Below, piece by piece: positions 50,058-58,094 of a stretch of DNA of 64,000 nt. The translations under genes and the position numbers were made by a program. The notes under the pieces were generated by a model. It was not told the origin of the DNA. It searched no databases and was given only the letters and a program-made list of their open reading frames with translations. The number at the start of each line of letters is the position of its first letter. Positions within the stretch are counted from its first letter, which is position 1. The stretch lies in contig CBDASI010000002.1 in NCBI GenBank assembly GCA_965199585.1, positions 806,001-870,000 of the forward strand, given 5' to 3'. This stretch comes from JAVVHH01 sp965199585 (GTDB lineage: Bacteria > Pseudomonadota > Alphaproteobacteria > Acetobacterales > Acetobacteraceae).

Positions 50058-51686
50058 TTAGAAGAGCTGGCGGAAGATGACGAAGAGGCTGCCGGCGATG
50101 GCCATGGCGGCGGGGAGGGTCATGACCCAGGCCAGCGCCATGTTGCGGATGGTGCTCCACTGCAGGCCGGAGCCGTTGGCGGCCATGGTGCCTGCCACGC
50201 CACTGGACAGCACATGGGTGGTCGAGACCGGGAGGCCGTAGGCGTCGGCCAGGCCGATCGTGGCAGCGGCGACGATCTCGGCCGATGCGCCCTGGGCGTA
50301 GGTCAGGTGCGTCTTGCCGATCTTCTCGCCGACGGTGACGACGATGCGCTTCCAGCCGACCATGGTGCCGAGGCCCAAGGCCAGGGCGACGCAGGCTTTG
50401 ACCCAGGTGGGGATGTAGCGCGTGCCGCTGTCGAAGGAGGAGCGGAGGGATTTCAGCTTGGTCATGTCGTCGTCGGAAAAGCCTTCGGGCTTGGCGCCCA
50501 TGACGCGGACGGCGTCGGAGGCGAGGTACATGTCGTTGCGGACGTTGGAGGTGGCCTGGGCCGGGATGGCCTTGATGGCGCCGTAGCTCTTGACCTGCTT
50601 GGCGATGTCGTCGGTGAGCGCCGACAGGGCGGCGTAGACCTGGGGCTTGTTGACGTCCTTGCTCTTGAGGGCTTCGCCGACCGTGTTGCGGGCATCGGCC
50701 GCGCTCGGGGCGGGCGCATTGCCATCATGGGCGTGCAGCACGGCAGCGCCCTCGGTGGTGGCCTGCATGAAGGCGGGGGTGGTGGACTCCGGCAGGGCGC
50801 GGTTGAGGGCGTAGGCGGTGGGCGCGGCGCCGATGAGGATCAGCATAATAAGGCCCATGCCCTTCTGGCCGTCATTGCTGCCGTGGAAGAACGACACGCC
50901 GGTGCAGGTGGCGATCAGCAGGCCGCGGATGGCGGGCGGGGGCGGCTTGTTGCCCTCGGGAGCGGCGTAGAGCTTCGGCGACTTGATGAACACCTTCATC
51001 GCCAGCAGGAGCAGGGCGGAAAGCGCGAAGCCGATCAACGGGCTGAACAGCAGTGCCTTGAGCACGCCGATGGCTTGGTTCCAGTCGACGCCGGAGGTGG
51101 CCTGGCCGGCAGGCGCCATCCACTGGTTGGCGAGGCCGACGCCCATGATCGAGCCGATCAGCGCGTGCGACGAGGAGTTGGGCAGGCCGAACGCCCAGGT
51201 GCCGAGGTTCCAGATCACGGCGGCGATCAGGAGGGCGAAGATCATCGCATAGCCGGCGCTGCTGCCGGCCTGGAGGATCAACTCGACGGGCAAGAGGTTG
51301 ACGACGGTGAAGGCGACGGCGCCGCTGGAGGTGAGCACGCCCAGGAAGTTCCAGCAGCCGGACCAGACCACGGCGGCCATGGGCGGCAGGGCGTGGGTGT
51401 AAATCACGGTGGCGACCGCGTTGGCGGTGTCGTGGAAGCCGTTGACGAACTCGAAGCCGAGGGCGATCAACAGCGCCAGACCGAGCATGATGATCGCGCC
51501 GGTGGCGATGGTGTTCTCGCCAGCGCCGTGAACGTCGCTCATGATGCTGAAGGCGGCGTAGGCCAGCCCGGCGGCGAGGACAACGATGAAGCCAATGGCT
51601 CCGGCTTTGTGCGGCTTTTTGTCGAGGTGCGGACGGGAGTCCGGCACGGCGGTATCGTTACGAGGGTCGAGTGTTGCGCCGGACAT
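50058..51686 (-). CDS. Low-affinity inorganic phosphate transporter (PiT family)
   Basis: 542 residues, about 10-12 membrane helices. Signatures: FEFVNGFHDTANAVATVIYTHAL near residue 80, FGLPNSSSHALIGSIMG, VSFFHGSNDGQKGMGL and the C-terminal mirror DAYGLPVSTTHVLSSGVAGTMAA. The two-half pseudosymmetry is intact; a soluble insertion of about 110 residues (QATTEGAAVLHAHDG...TKLKSLRSSF) separates them. Imports phosphate with H+. Next to the hairpin at 50020. No phoU-like gene adjoins. Confidence 0.92.
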   Translation of the reverse strand: MSGATLDPRNDTAVPDSRPHLDKKPHKAGAIGFIVVLAAGLAYAAFSIMSDVHGAGENTIATGAIIMLGLALLIALGFEFVNGFHDTANAVATVIYTHALPPMAAVVWSGCWNFLGVLTSSGAVAFTVVNLLPVELILQAGSSAGYAMIFALLIAAVIWNLGTWAFGLPNSSSHALIGSIMGVGLANQWMAPAGQATSGVDWNQAIGVLKALLFSPLIGFALSALLLLAMKVFIKSPKLYAAPEGNKPPPPAIRGLLIATCTGVSFFHGSNDGQKGMGLIMLILIGAAPTAYALNRALPESTTPAFMQATTEGAAVLHAHDGNAPAPSAADARNTVGEALKSKDVNKPQVYAALSALTDDIAKQVKSYGAIKAIPAQATSNVRNDMYLASDAVRVMGAKPEGFSDDDMTKLKSLRSSFDSGTRYIPTWVKACVALALGLGTMVGWKRIVVTVGEKIGKTHLTYAQGASAEIVAAATIGLADAYGLPVSTTHVLSSGVAGTMAANGSGLQWSTIRNMALAWVMTLPAAMAIAGSLFVIFRQLF

Positions 51687-51778
51687 GGGTCACCTCTGGT
51701 CAGAGTTGAGGGTCCATAGTCCGTTCACAGGGCGGGCTTCTATGTCGAATCCGTGACAATTGCGACGGGTTCCGCCGA

Positions 51779-53332
51779 TCAGGCGGGTTTAGCAGCGGCC
51801 AGGTCGGCCATCCAGCCGGCGGCGGTGAGCGGGAAAGCGGCGACGCTGGTGCGGATGGCGACCTGGTACGACGGCTGGAAGAGCGGGATGAGTGTAGCTT
51901 GCTCGACCATGGCGGATTGAAAGTCGGTCCACAGGGCGGCGGCGCGGGCCGGGTCGGGGGCCGCGGCCGCATCGGCGATGAGGGGCGGGATCGCGTTGGG
52001 GGCGGTCCAGCCGAGACGCTTGCCGACCCGGTCGACGGTGGCCTCGGCCCAGACGCGATTTTCGATCACCGGCGGATGCCAGAAGGCGAGCACGGCCTGC
52101 AGCTTTCCAGCGAGGTAGTCGGCGCGGAGATTGGCCGGGTTCTTCATGTCGAGCGCCAGCTTGATCCCGACCCGGCCCAGATCGGTCTGCAGCTTGCGCG
52201 CCAGCGAGTGGTAGGTGATGCCGGCGATGGCGTCATCGCCATAGGAAAGCTTGATCTCGATGCCGTCGCCGAACCCGGCCTCGCGCAGCAGCGTGCGGGC
52301 GCGGTCGACATCCTGGCGATAGCCGATGCGGGCAGCGGTGCCTTCGATCGAGCCCGGGACGCCGACGGGCAGGAAGTGGGCCGGCCGGGTGGCGCTGCCG
52401 CCGAGCAGACGACCGAGCAGGTCCTCGTAGTCGATGGCGGCGCCCACGGCCTGGCGGACCGGCGTGGCGGCGAGCGGCTTGCTGACGGCCGGGTTCGCGG
52501 TGAGCGCTAGATAGACGAAGTCGAGGCTGCGGACGCTCTCGACGCGGATATTGCGGTCGGCCTGCAGGGCGGCGATCTGCTCGGGGATGAGGTTGAAGGC
52601 AACGTCGATGTCGCCTTTCTGGATCGCGCGGAGCTGGGCGGCAGGATAGGGCATGTTGGCGATGGTGACCCGGCGGAAGCCGGCTGGGTCGCGCCACGGA
52701 TGAGGATTGGCGGCGAGCTGGATGGACTGACGGCGGGTCCAGCCGGTGAGCACGTAGGCGCCGGAGCCGGCGGAGTGCTGGTTGAGCCACTCCACGGCGT
52801 TGGATTTCTGCGCCTCGACCACGGCGCGCTCGAGGATGGCGTATTGCGGCGAGGCCAGCGTGGACAGGAACGCCTCGTCGGGGCGATGCAGCTCGATGTC
52901 GATCGTGCCGAGGCCGGAGACGGCAATGGCCGCGATGTTGGTGACGAACTGGCCGGCGCCGTCATTGGCGCCGCAGGCGCGGTCCAGGCTGAAGCGGCAA
53001 TCCTCAGGGGTCAGCTTGGCGCCGGAGGCGAAGGTGGCGGCCGGGTCGAGCGTGAAGCGCCAGGCGGCGGCGTTGGGCAGGCGCTCCCATCTCGTGGCCA
53101 GGCGGGGGATGACGGCGTCGTAATGGCCAGGCGCCATGGTGACGAGTGTGTCGTAGCAGGCTTCAAGCGTGAGCGGGCTGGTGTAGCTGGCCAGGCGGGC
53201 GGGGTCGAACGTGATGGTATCGGCGGTGTCTAGGCCGATGATGAGGGTCTCGCGGCGGGTTTGGGAACGCGCTCTGCCGGGCAGCGTGGCCGCGGCGGCG
53301 GCGATGACGAGCTGTCGGCGCGAGATGGACAG
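51779..53332 (-). CDS. ABC peptide/nickel-type substrate-binding protein (family 5), probable CTG start
   Basis: 517 residues if translation begins at CTG 53332; this frame has no ATG, GTG or TTG between an in-frame TAG upstream and ATG 53137, yet the protein clearly extends above ATG: LSISRRQLVIAAAAATLPG gives a Tat-like signal peptide (SRRQLV), followed by ETLIIGLDTADTITFDPARLASYTSPLTLEACYDTLVTMAPG, the expected N terminus of family-5 binding proteins. GGAGG lies 7 nt before the CTG. The body (FTLDPAATFASGAKLTPEDCRFSLDRA, IGIKLALD etc.) is standard. No permease or ATPase genes are adjacent. Without the CTG start the protein would lose its signal peptide. Confidence 0.85.
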   Translation of the reverse strand: MSISRRQLVIAAAAATLPGRARSQTRRETLIIGLDTADTITFDPARLASYTSPLTLEACYDTLVTMAPGHYDAVIPRLATRWERLPNAAAWRFTLDPAATFASGAKLTPEDCRFSLDRACGANDGAGQFVTNIAAIAVSGLGTIDIELHRPDEAFLSTLASPQYAILERAVVEAQKSNAVEWLNQHSAGSGAYVLTGWTRRQSIQLAANPHPWRDPAGFRRVTIANMPYPAAQLRAIQKGDIDVAFNLIPEQIAALQADRNIRVESVRSLDFVYLALTANPAVSKPLAATPVRQAVGAAIDYEDLLGRLLGGSATRPAHFLPVGVPGSIEGTAARIGYRQDVDRARTLLREAGFGDGIEIKLSYGDDAIAGITYHSLARKLQTDLGRVGIKLALDMKNPANLRADYLAGKLQAVLAFWHPPVIENRVWAEATVDRVGKRLGWTAPNAIPPLIADAAAAPDPARAAALWTDFQSAMVEQATLIPLFQPSYQVAIRTSVAAFPLTAAGWMADLAAAKPA

Positions 53333-53396
53333 GGGTTTGCCTCCGCAGGTTGTGGCGACAGTAGAGGGGGAGCGTCGGTTTCGCTAGAACGGGCGC

Positions 53397-53474
53397 GCTA
53401 CCGCTTGGACGTAGAGCGCGCAGCTACCGCCGCGACGTAGAGCGCGCAGCTACCGCCGCGACGTAAAGCGCGCT
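53397..53474. repeat. Three 26-bp tandem repeats upstream of tatB
   Basis: Units at 53397-53422, 53423-53448 and 53449-53474; copies 2 and 3 differ from each other at two positions, and copy 1 differs from copy 2 only at CTTG versus CCGC. Each unit contains GACGTAGAGCGCGC. The block lies between the divergent binding-protein gene and tatB and ends 11 nt before the tatB start. Confidence 0.85.
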
Positions 53475-53485
53475 AGAAGGCAGCC

Positions 53486-54046
53486 ATGTTCGACATCGCA
53501 TGGACCGAGATCGGTTTGATCGGGATCGTGGCGCTGATCGTCATCGGGCCGAAGGATTTGCCCGTGGCGATCAAAGCCGTGTCGCAAATGGTCAAGAAGG
53601 CCCGCAAGATGGCGGGCGAGTTCCAGACCCATGTCGACGAGATGATGCGCGACGCGGACATGAGCGACGTGCGCGACACGTTCAACGACATTCGGCGGAT
53701 GGACATCAAGGGCAAGATCCTAAGCGCGGTGGATGGCGACGGGACGATCCGCAAGACCATCGCCGATCCGGGGACCACCTTCTCGCCGCCACCGCCGCCG
53801 GTGCCGGTGCATGACGTCGCTCCGGCCGTTGCCGCCGACAGCGTGCATGACACGGCGCTCGGCGTGGTGTCGGGCAATGTCGGCGATGCGCCGCTGCCGG
53901 AATACTCCATTGCGGCCCTGCCCCCTGCCCCGACCGGCCCGGCGCCGGCCTTCGTGCCGCCGCATTATGCGCCACGGGCCGAGCCGCTGGTCCGCGTGCC
54001 GCCCGCCTTCATCCCTCCAGCTTTCGCCCCGACCGATCACGCCTGA
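53486..54046 (+). CDS. tatB: Sec-independent translocase protein TatB
   Basis: 186 residues: N-terminal MFDIAWTEIGLIGIVALIVIGPKDLPVAIK, a single short membrane helix with the E8/GP hinge typical of TatB, then an amphipathic helix (VKKARKMAGEFQTHVDEMMRDADMSDVRD) and a Pro-rich tail (SPPPPPVPVH, PAPTGPAPAFVPPHYAP). TatB forms the receptor for twin-arginine proteins with TatC. TatA is not adjacent. GAAGG lies 5 nt before ATG. tatC follows after 21 nt. A Tat-type signal peptide is present in the divergent binding protein. Confidence 0.92.
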   Translation: MFDIAWTEIGLIGIVALIVIGPKDLPVAIKAVSQMVKKARKMAGEFQTHVDEMMRDADMSDVRDTFNDIRRMDIKGKILSAVDGDGTIRKTIADPGTTFSPPPPPVPVHDVAPAVAADSVHDTALGVVSGNVGDAPLPEYSIAALPPAPTGPAPAFVPPHYAPRAEPLVRVPPAFIPPAFAPTDHA

Positions 54047-54067
54047 CGGCGCGACCGGCCCCTCCGA

Positions 54068-54862
54068 TTGGTAGTGAACACCCTGGCCGACGCAAAAGAC
54101 GACCCGATCGACGACAAGCCGATGCCGTTGCTGGAGCACCTGATCGAGCTGCGGCGGCGGCTGCTGTGGTCGGCGGTGGCGTTCGCGCTGTGTTTCGGGC
54201 TTTGCTACTACTTCAGCCGGGACATCTACTCGTTCCTGGTGCAGCCGCTGGCGCACATCTTGGAGCAGCGCGGGGGCAACCGGCGCATGATCTACACGCA
54301 GCTCTACGAGGCGTTCTTCACCTACTTGCGGGTGGCGTTCTTCGGGGCGGCGTTCATCTCGTTCCCGGTAGTGGCGAGCCAAGTCTATTTGTTCGTGGCG
54401 CCCGGGCTGTATCGGAGCGAGAAGCGGGCCATCGTGCCGTTCCTGGTGGCGACGCCGGTGCTGTTCGTGGCCGGTGCGGCACTGGCGTACTACTTCATCT
54501 TTCCGGCGGCATGGTCGTTCTTCCTGAGCTTCGAGACGCCGACGGGAGCCGGGGGGCTGCCGATCGAGCTGGAGGCCAAGGTCTCGGAATATCTGAGCCT
54601 GGTGATGAAGCTGATCTTCGCGTTCGGGATCGCGTTCCAGCTGCCGGTGTTGCTGAGCTTGTTGGCCAAGGTCGGGATCGTCAGCTCGGCCGGGCTGAAG
54701 AAGTATCGGCGCTATGCGTATGTCGGCATGTTCATCGTGGCGGCGATTATCACGCCGCCCGACGTGATCACGCAGACCGGGTTGGCGGTGCCGCTGATCA
54801 TCCTCTACGAAATCTCCATTCAGTGCGCCCGCGTGCTGGAGCCCAAGCCGGTCGAGATCTGA
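54068..54862 (+). CDS. tatC: Sec-independent translocase protein TatC
   Basis: 264 residues, six membrane helices: MPLLEHLIELRRRLLWSAVAFALCFGLCYYF (conserved HLxELR), YTQLYEAFFTYLRVAFFGAAFISFP, PGLYRSEKRAIVPFL and ITPPDVITQTGLAVPLIILYE. Core receptor of the Tat pathway. The start is TTG at 54068 or GTG at 54074; neither has a strong ribosome site, and coupling to tatB may help. It ends 3 nt before serS. Confidence 0.93.
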   Translation: MVVNTLADAKDDPIDDKPMPLLEHLIELRRRLLWSAVAFALCFGLCYYFSRDIYSFLVQPLAHILEQRGGNRRMIYTQLYEAFFTYLRVAFFGAAFISFPVVASQVYLFVAPGLYRSEKRAIVPFLVATPVLFVAGAALAYYFIFPAAWSFFLSFETPTGAGGLPIELEAKVSEYLSLVMKLIFAFGIAFQLPVLLSLLAKVGIVSSAGLKKYRRYAYVGMFIVAAIITPPDVITQTGLAVPLIILYEISIQCARVLEPKPVEI

Positions 54863-54865
54863 GCC

Positions 54866-56131
54866 ATGCATGACATTCGGGCGATCCGGACCGACCCGGC
54901 GGCCTTCGATCGGGATCTGGCGCGGCGGGGCCTGCCGGGCCGGGCCGAAGCGATCCTGACGCTGGACACCGAGCGGCGGGCGGCACTGACCACGATGCAA
55001 GAGGGGCAGGCGCAGCGGAACGCGCTGTCCAAACAGATCGGGCAGGCCAAGCGGACCGGCGCGGACACGGCGGCGCTGGAAGCCGAGGCCACGGCACTGC
55101 GGGAGCGGATGGGCGCGCTGGAGACCGATGCGGCGCGGCACGAGGCAAGCATAAAGGTGATGCTCGACGTACTGCCCAATCGGCTCGACCCGGCGGTTCC
55201 GGACGGGGCGGACGAGAGCGGCAATGTGGTCGTCAAGCAGGTGGGCGAGCCGCGGCACCTGGGGGATGCGAAGGAGCATTTCGAGCTCGGCGAGGCGCTC
55301 GGGATGATGGAGTTCGAGGCTGCAGCGCGGATGTCGGGCAGCCGGTTCACCATCTTGCGCGGTAAGCTGGCGCGCATGGAACGGGCGCTTGGGCAGTTCA
55401 TGCTCGACCTGCACACCGGCGCGCATGGGTATACCGAGATGCAGGTGCCGCTGCTGGTCAACGACGACGCGGCGTATGGCACAGACAAGCTGCCGAAGTT
55501 CGCCGATGACCTATTCAAGACAACCGACGGCCGCTGGTTGATCCCGACCAGCGAGGTGCCGCTGACCAGCATGGTGATGGGGCAGATCGTCTCAGAGGCC
55601 GAGTTGCCGATGCGCATGACGGCACTGTCGGAGTGCTTCCGCAGCGAGGCCGGGTCGGCGGGGCGGGACACCAGGGGGATGCTGCGGCAGCATCAGTTCC
55701 GCAAGGTGGAGCTGGTGAGCATCACGGCGTCGGAGCGCTCGGAGGAGGAGCACGAGCGCATGACGATGTGCGCCGAGGCGGTGCTGGAGAAACTCGGTCT
55801 GGCATATCGGCGGATGCTGTTATGTGCGGGAGACACCGGGTTCGGAGCGGCCAAGACGTTCGATCTAGAGGTCTGGTTGCCCGGCCAGAAGGCGTGGCGC
55901 GAGATCAGCTCGTGTTCCAACACGCGGGACTTCCAGGCGCGGCGGATGAACGCGCGGATGCGCGGGGCGGATGGCAAGGTGGTGGGGCCGGTGCACACGC
56001 TGAACGGCTCTGGCGTGGCGCTGGGACGGTGCCTGATTGCGGTGATGGAGAGCTACCAGCAGCAGGGCGGCGCGATCGCAGTGCCGGACGCGCTGGTGGG
56101 CTACATGGGCGGCGTCGGGATCATCGAGTAA
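54866..56131 (+). CDS. serS: Seryl-tRNA synthetase
   Basis: 421 residues: N-terminal coiled-coil arm (RTDPAAFDRDLARRGLPGRAEAILTL, AEATALRERMGALETDAARHEASIKVMLDVLPN), class II motif 1, motif 2 FRSEAGSAGRDTRGMLRQHQF and motif 3 GSGVALGRCLIAVMES. Full length. Charges tRNA-Ser. In the tatB-tatC-serS order known from many alphaproteobacteria. Confidence 0.96.
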   Translation: MHDIRAIRTDPAAFDRDLARRGLPGRAEAILTLDTERRAALTTMQEGQAQRNALSKQIGQAKRTGADTAALEAEATALRERMGALETDAARHEASIKVMLDVLPNRLDPAVPDGADESGNVVVKQVGEPRHLGDAKEHFELGEALGMMEFEAAARMSGSRFTILRGKLARMERALGQFMLDLHTGAHGYTEMQVPLLVNDDAAYGTDKLPKFADDLFKTTDGRWLIPTSEVPLTSMVMGQIVSEAELPMRMTALSECFRSEAGSAGRDTRGMLRQHQFRKVELVSITASERSEEEHERMTMCAEAVLEKLGLAYRRMLLCAGDTGFGAAKTFDLEVWLPGQKAWREISSCSNTRDFQARRMNARMRGADGKVVGPVHTLNGSGVALGRCLIAVMESYQQQGGAIAVPDALVGYMGGVGIIE

Positions 56132-56224
56132 TGAAACATTTCAAGGGTTAACTGCTGATTCATTGGGCCGGGCTTTGTTGAGGGTCGTCACGCCCGAAGG
56201 ACGGATACGCCCGACGGTCGGGCT

Positions 56225-56624
56225 AGTCCCAAATTCGACATCTTCCCGTTGCTTGCCAGCCAGATGTTCGCGACACCGATCGCGGCGATCACGATGGTCG
56301 GACGGGACATGCCGTGGATCAAGGGGGTCGGCGTTGGGCGACGCCTGGAGCCGGGTCAGCCTGCGGGCGATGCTGTCGGCGGAGCGAATCATCCGGAAAC
56401 GGCTGGATCGGGACGACGTGGTCACGCGGTTGGACGAGGAGACTTTCGCCGTCTGGTTCAACAACGGCAACCGGCTCCAGAACGACGAGGCGCTTGCGAT
56501 CATCAAGCGCGATCTGCGGGTGCGGTTGCTGACCGAGTTCGGCGACGAGTTGCGACGTTATCTCCAGGCGCCCGTCAGCCAGGAGGACGAGACGCTGGTG
56601 GCCGAACCGATCGTGAGCGGGTGA
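56225..56624 (+). pseudogene. Decayed GAF/GGDEF protein remnant
   Basis: Two frames hold pieces of one family. Frame A (about 56231-56330) reads KFDIFPLLASQMFATPIAAI plus TMVGRDMPW, which resembles the start of GAF domains in diguanylate cyclases. Frame B (about 56340-56624) reads AERIIRKRLDRDDVVTRLDEETFAVWF, like the GGDEF core AER...D.v.RlGGDEFav, with the GGDEF motif replaced by LDEET. A frameshift lies between them at about 56320-56345. No single frame covers both, so I call it a pseudogene, but frame B alone could still be a short gene with a degenerate GGDEF fold. Confidence 0.5.
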
Positions 56625-56646
56625 TGGGTGGTGACTTACTCGGGGC

Positions 56647-57327
56647 TCATGGGGTGAGCCAGACGGGTTCCTTGAGGCGGGCGAGGAAAGCAGTGTGTCG
56701 CTCCAGGGTCGCCGGGTCGAGGTTGATGAGGATGGGGGTGCGGTCGGAGATGGGTCGATAGGAGACGGCCGACATGGCGCCGCCGGCTTGATCTAGCAGA
56801 ATGAGCGCGGATTGGCGGCCGCCGGTGAGTTCGACGTAGACGTCGGACAGCAGGCGGCAGTCGAGCAGCGCGTTGTGGCTGGTGCGCTCGGACAGGTCGA
56901 TGTCGTAGCGGCGGCACAGGCTGTCGAGGCTGTTGGGCAGGCCGGGAAACCGGGCCTTGGCGAGCTCCAATGTGTCGATCATGCGCGACAGGTCGAGCGG
57001 GGCGCGGTCGGCGCGGCGGAGCTCGGCGTTGAGGAAGCCGAAATCGAATGGCGCGTTGTGCGCGATCAGCGGCGAGTCCTCGATGAAGGCGAGGAAATCG
57101 TCGACCATCTCGGCGAAGCGGGGTTTGCCCTGGAGCTGATGGCGGCGGATGCCGTGGACGCGGGTGGCTTCCTCGGGGATGTCGCGCTCGGGGTCGATGA
57201 GGGTGTGGTAGGTGTTGCCGGTGGGGAGGTCGCGGTGCAGCTCGATGCAGGCGATCTCGATGACGCGGTCGCCGGTGGCCGGGTCAAGGCCGGTGGTCTC
57301 GGTGTCGAAGATGACGGACCGGCTCAT
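56647..57327 (-). CDS. dnaQ: DnaQ-like 3'-5' exonuclease (DNA polymerase III epsilon type)
   Basis: 226 residues: ExoI IFDTETTGLDP, ExoII HNAPFDFGFLN and ExoIII SHNALLDCRLLSDVYVEL with catalytic Asp, Glu and His intact. The C-terminal part (GGRQSALILLDQAGGAMSAVSYRP) lies in the region of the epsilon-type C-terminal extension. Proofreading during replication is the family role. Starts overlap the ABC-ATPase stop by 4 nt (ATGA), so it is probably on the same transcript as the exporter genes. Confidence 0.93.
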   Translation of the reverse strand: MSRSVIFDTETTGLDPATGDRVIEIACIELHRDLPTGNTYHTLIDPERDIPEEATRVHGIRRHQLQGKPRFAEMVDDFLAFIEDSPLIAHNAPFDFGFLNAELRRADRAPLDLSRMIDTLELAKARFPGLPNSLDSLCRRYDIDLSERTSHNALLDCRLLSDVYVELTGGRQSALILLDQAGGAMSAVSYRPISDRTPILINLDPATLERHTAFLARLKEPVWLTP

Positions 57328-58091
57328 ACGGTTACCGGCTCGGGCGCTGGGGTCGTGCCGAGGTAGCGGTCCATGACTTCCTGCGGAGGGCCGTCGTCTA
57401 CGATGCGGCCGTGGTCCATGCGGATGACGCGGGTGCTCCAGTTGAGGATCACGCCGGGGGAATGTGAGGAGAGGACGAGGATCTCGGCCTGGTTGACGAC
57501 GCTTTCCAGGCGGATCGTGGCCTTTTCCATGAAGGCGGCGTCGCCGGCGAGGAACCACTCGTCCATGAGGAGGACTTCGGGGCGGATGGCTGTGGCTAGG
57601 GCGAAGCCGAGGCGGACGGTCATGCCGGCGCTGTAAAAGCGCATGGGGAGATCGAGAAACTCGCCGAGTTCGGCGAAGTCTTCGACGTCGCTCTCGAGTC
57701 GGTCGATCTCCGAGCGGGGAAAGCCGTTGTAGAGGCCGCGCAGGACGATGTTTTCGCGGCCGGTCAGCTCGGAGTTCATGCCGAGGTTGGGATCGAGCAG
57801 GGCCCCGATGCGGCCCTCGATCTCGATGCGGCCCTGAACCGGCTCGTAGATGCCGGCCAGGGTGCGGAGCAGCGTCGTCTTGCCGGCGCCGTTGCCGCCG
57901 ATGAGGCCGAGGCGGTCGCCGCTGCGCAGGTCGAGCGAGATGTCGCGCAAGGCGTTGACGACTACGCGGGATTTGTCGTCCTGCTGCAGACGTCCGCTGG
58001 CGCGTGCGAAGACGTGCTTCTTTAGGCTGCGGCTGTTGCCGTGATAGATCGGGAAATCGACCGAAAGGCCGCGGACGTTGAGGCTGGCCAC
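57324..58091 (-). CDS. Polysaccharide export ABC ATPase (Wzt/KpsT-like)
   Basis: 255 residues: FPIYHGNSRSLKKHVFARASG (family-specific N terminus), Walker A GGNGAGKTTLLRTLAG, GMNSELTGRENIVLRGLYNGF, signature YSAGMTVRLGFALATAI (the F.YS.GM.ARLAF form), Walker B LLMDEWFLAGDAAF and H-loop SSHSPGVI. This matches ATPases of the ABC-2 type O-antigen or capsule exporters. No C-terminal carbohydrate-binding extension is present. Partner permease is the next upstream gene. Confidence 0.9.
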   Translation of the reverse strand: MASLNVRGLSVDFPIYHGNSRSLKKHVFARASGRLQQDDKSRVVVNALRDISLDLRSGDRLGLIGGNGAGKTTLLRTLAGIYEPVQGRIEIEGRIGALLDPNLGMNSELTGRENIVLRGLYNGFPRSEIDRLESDVEDFAELGEFLDLPMRFYSAGMTVRLGFALATAIRPEVLLMDEWFLAGDAAFMEKATIRLESVVNQAEILVLSSHSPGVILNWSTRVIRMDHGRIVDDGPPQEVMDRYLGTTPAPEPVTV

Positions 58092-58094
58092 CAG

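Noticed and set aside
53397..53474. Possible CRISPR array in the 26-bp repeats
   Set aside because: Units are directly adjacent with no spacers and no cas genes.
53720..55426. 568-codon minus frame opposite tatB, tatC and serS
   Set aside because: No motif, crosses three real genes.
56132..56225. Possible tRNA next to serS
   Set aside because: No cloverleaf or T-loop (GGTTCGA-type) sequence could be found.
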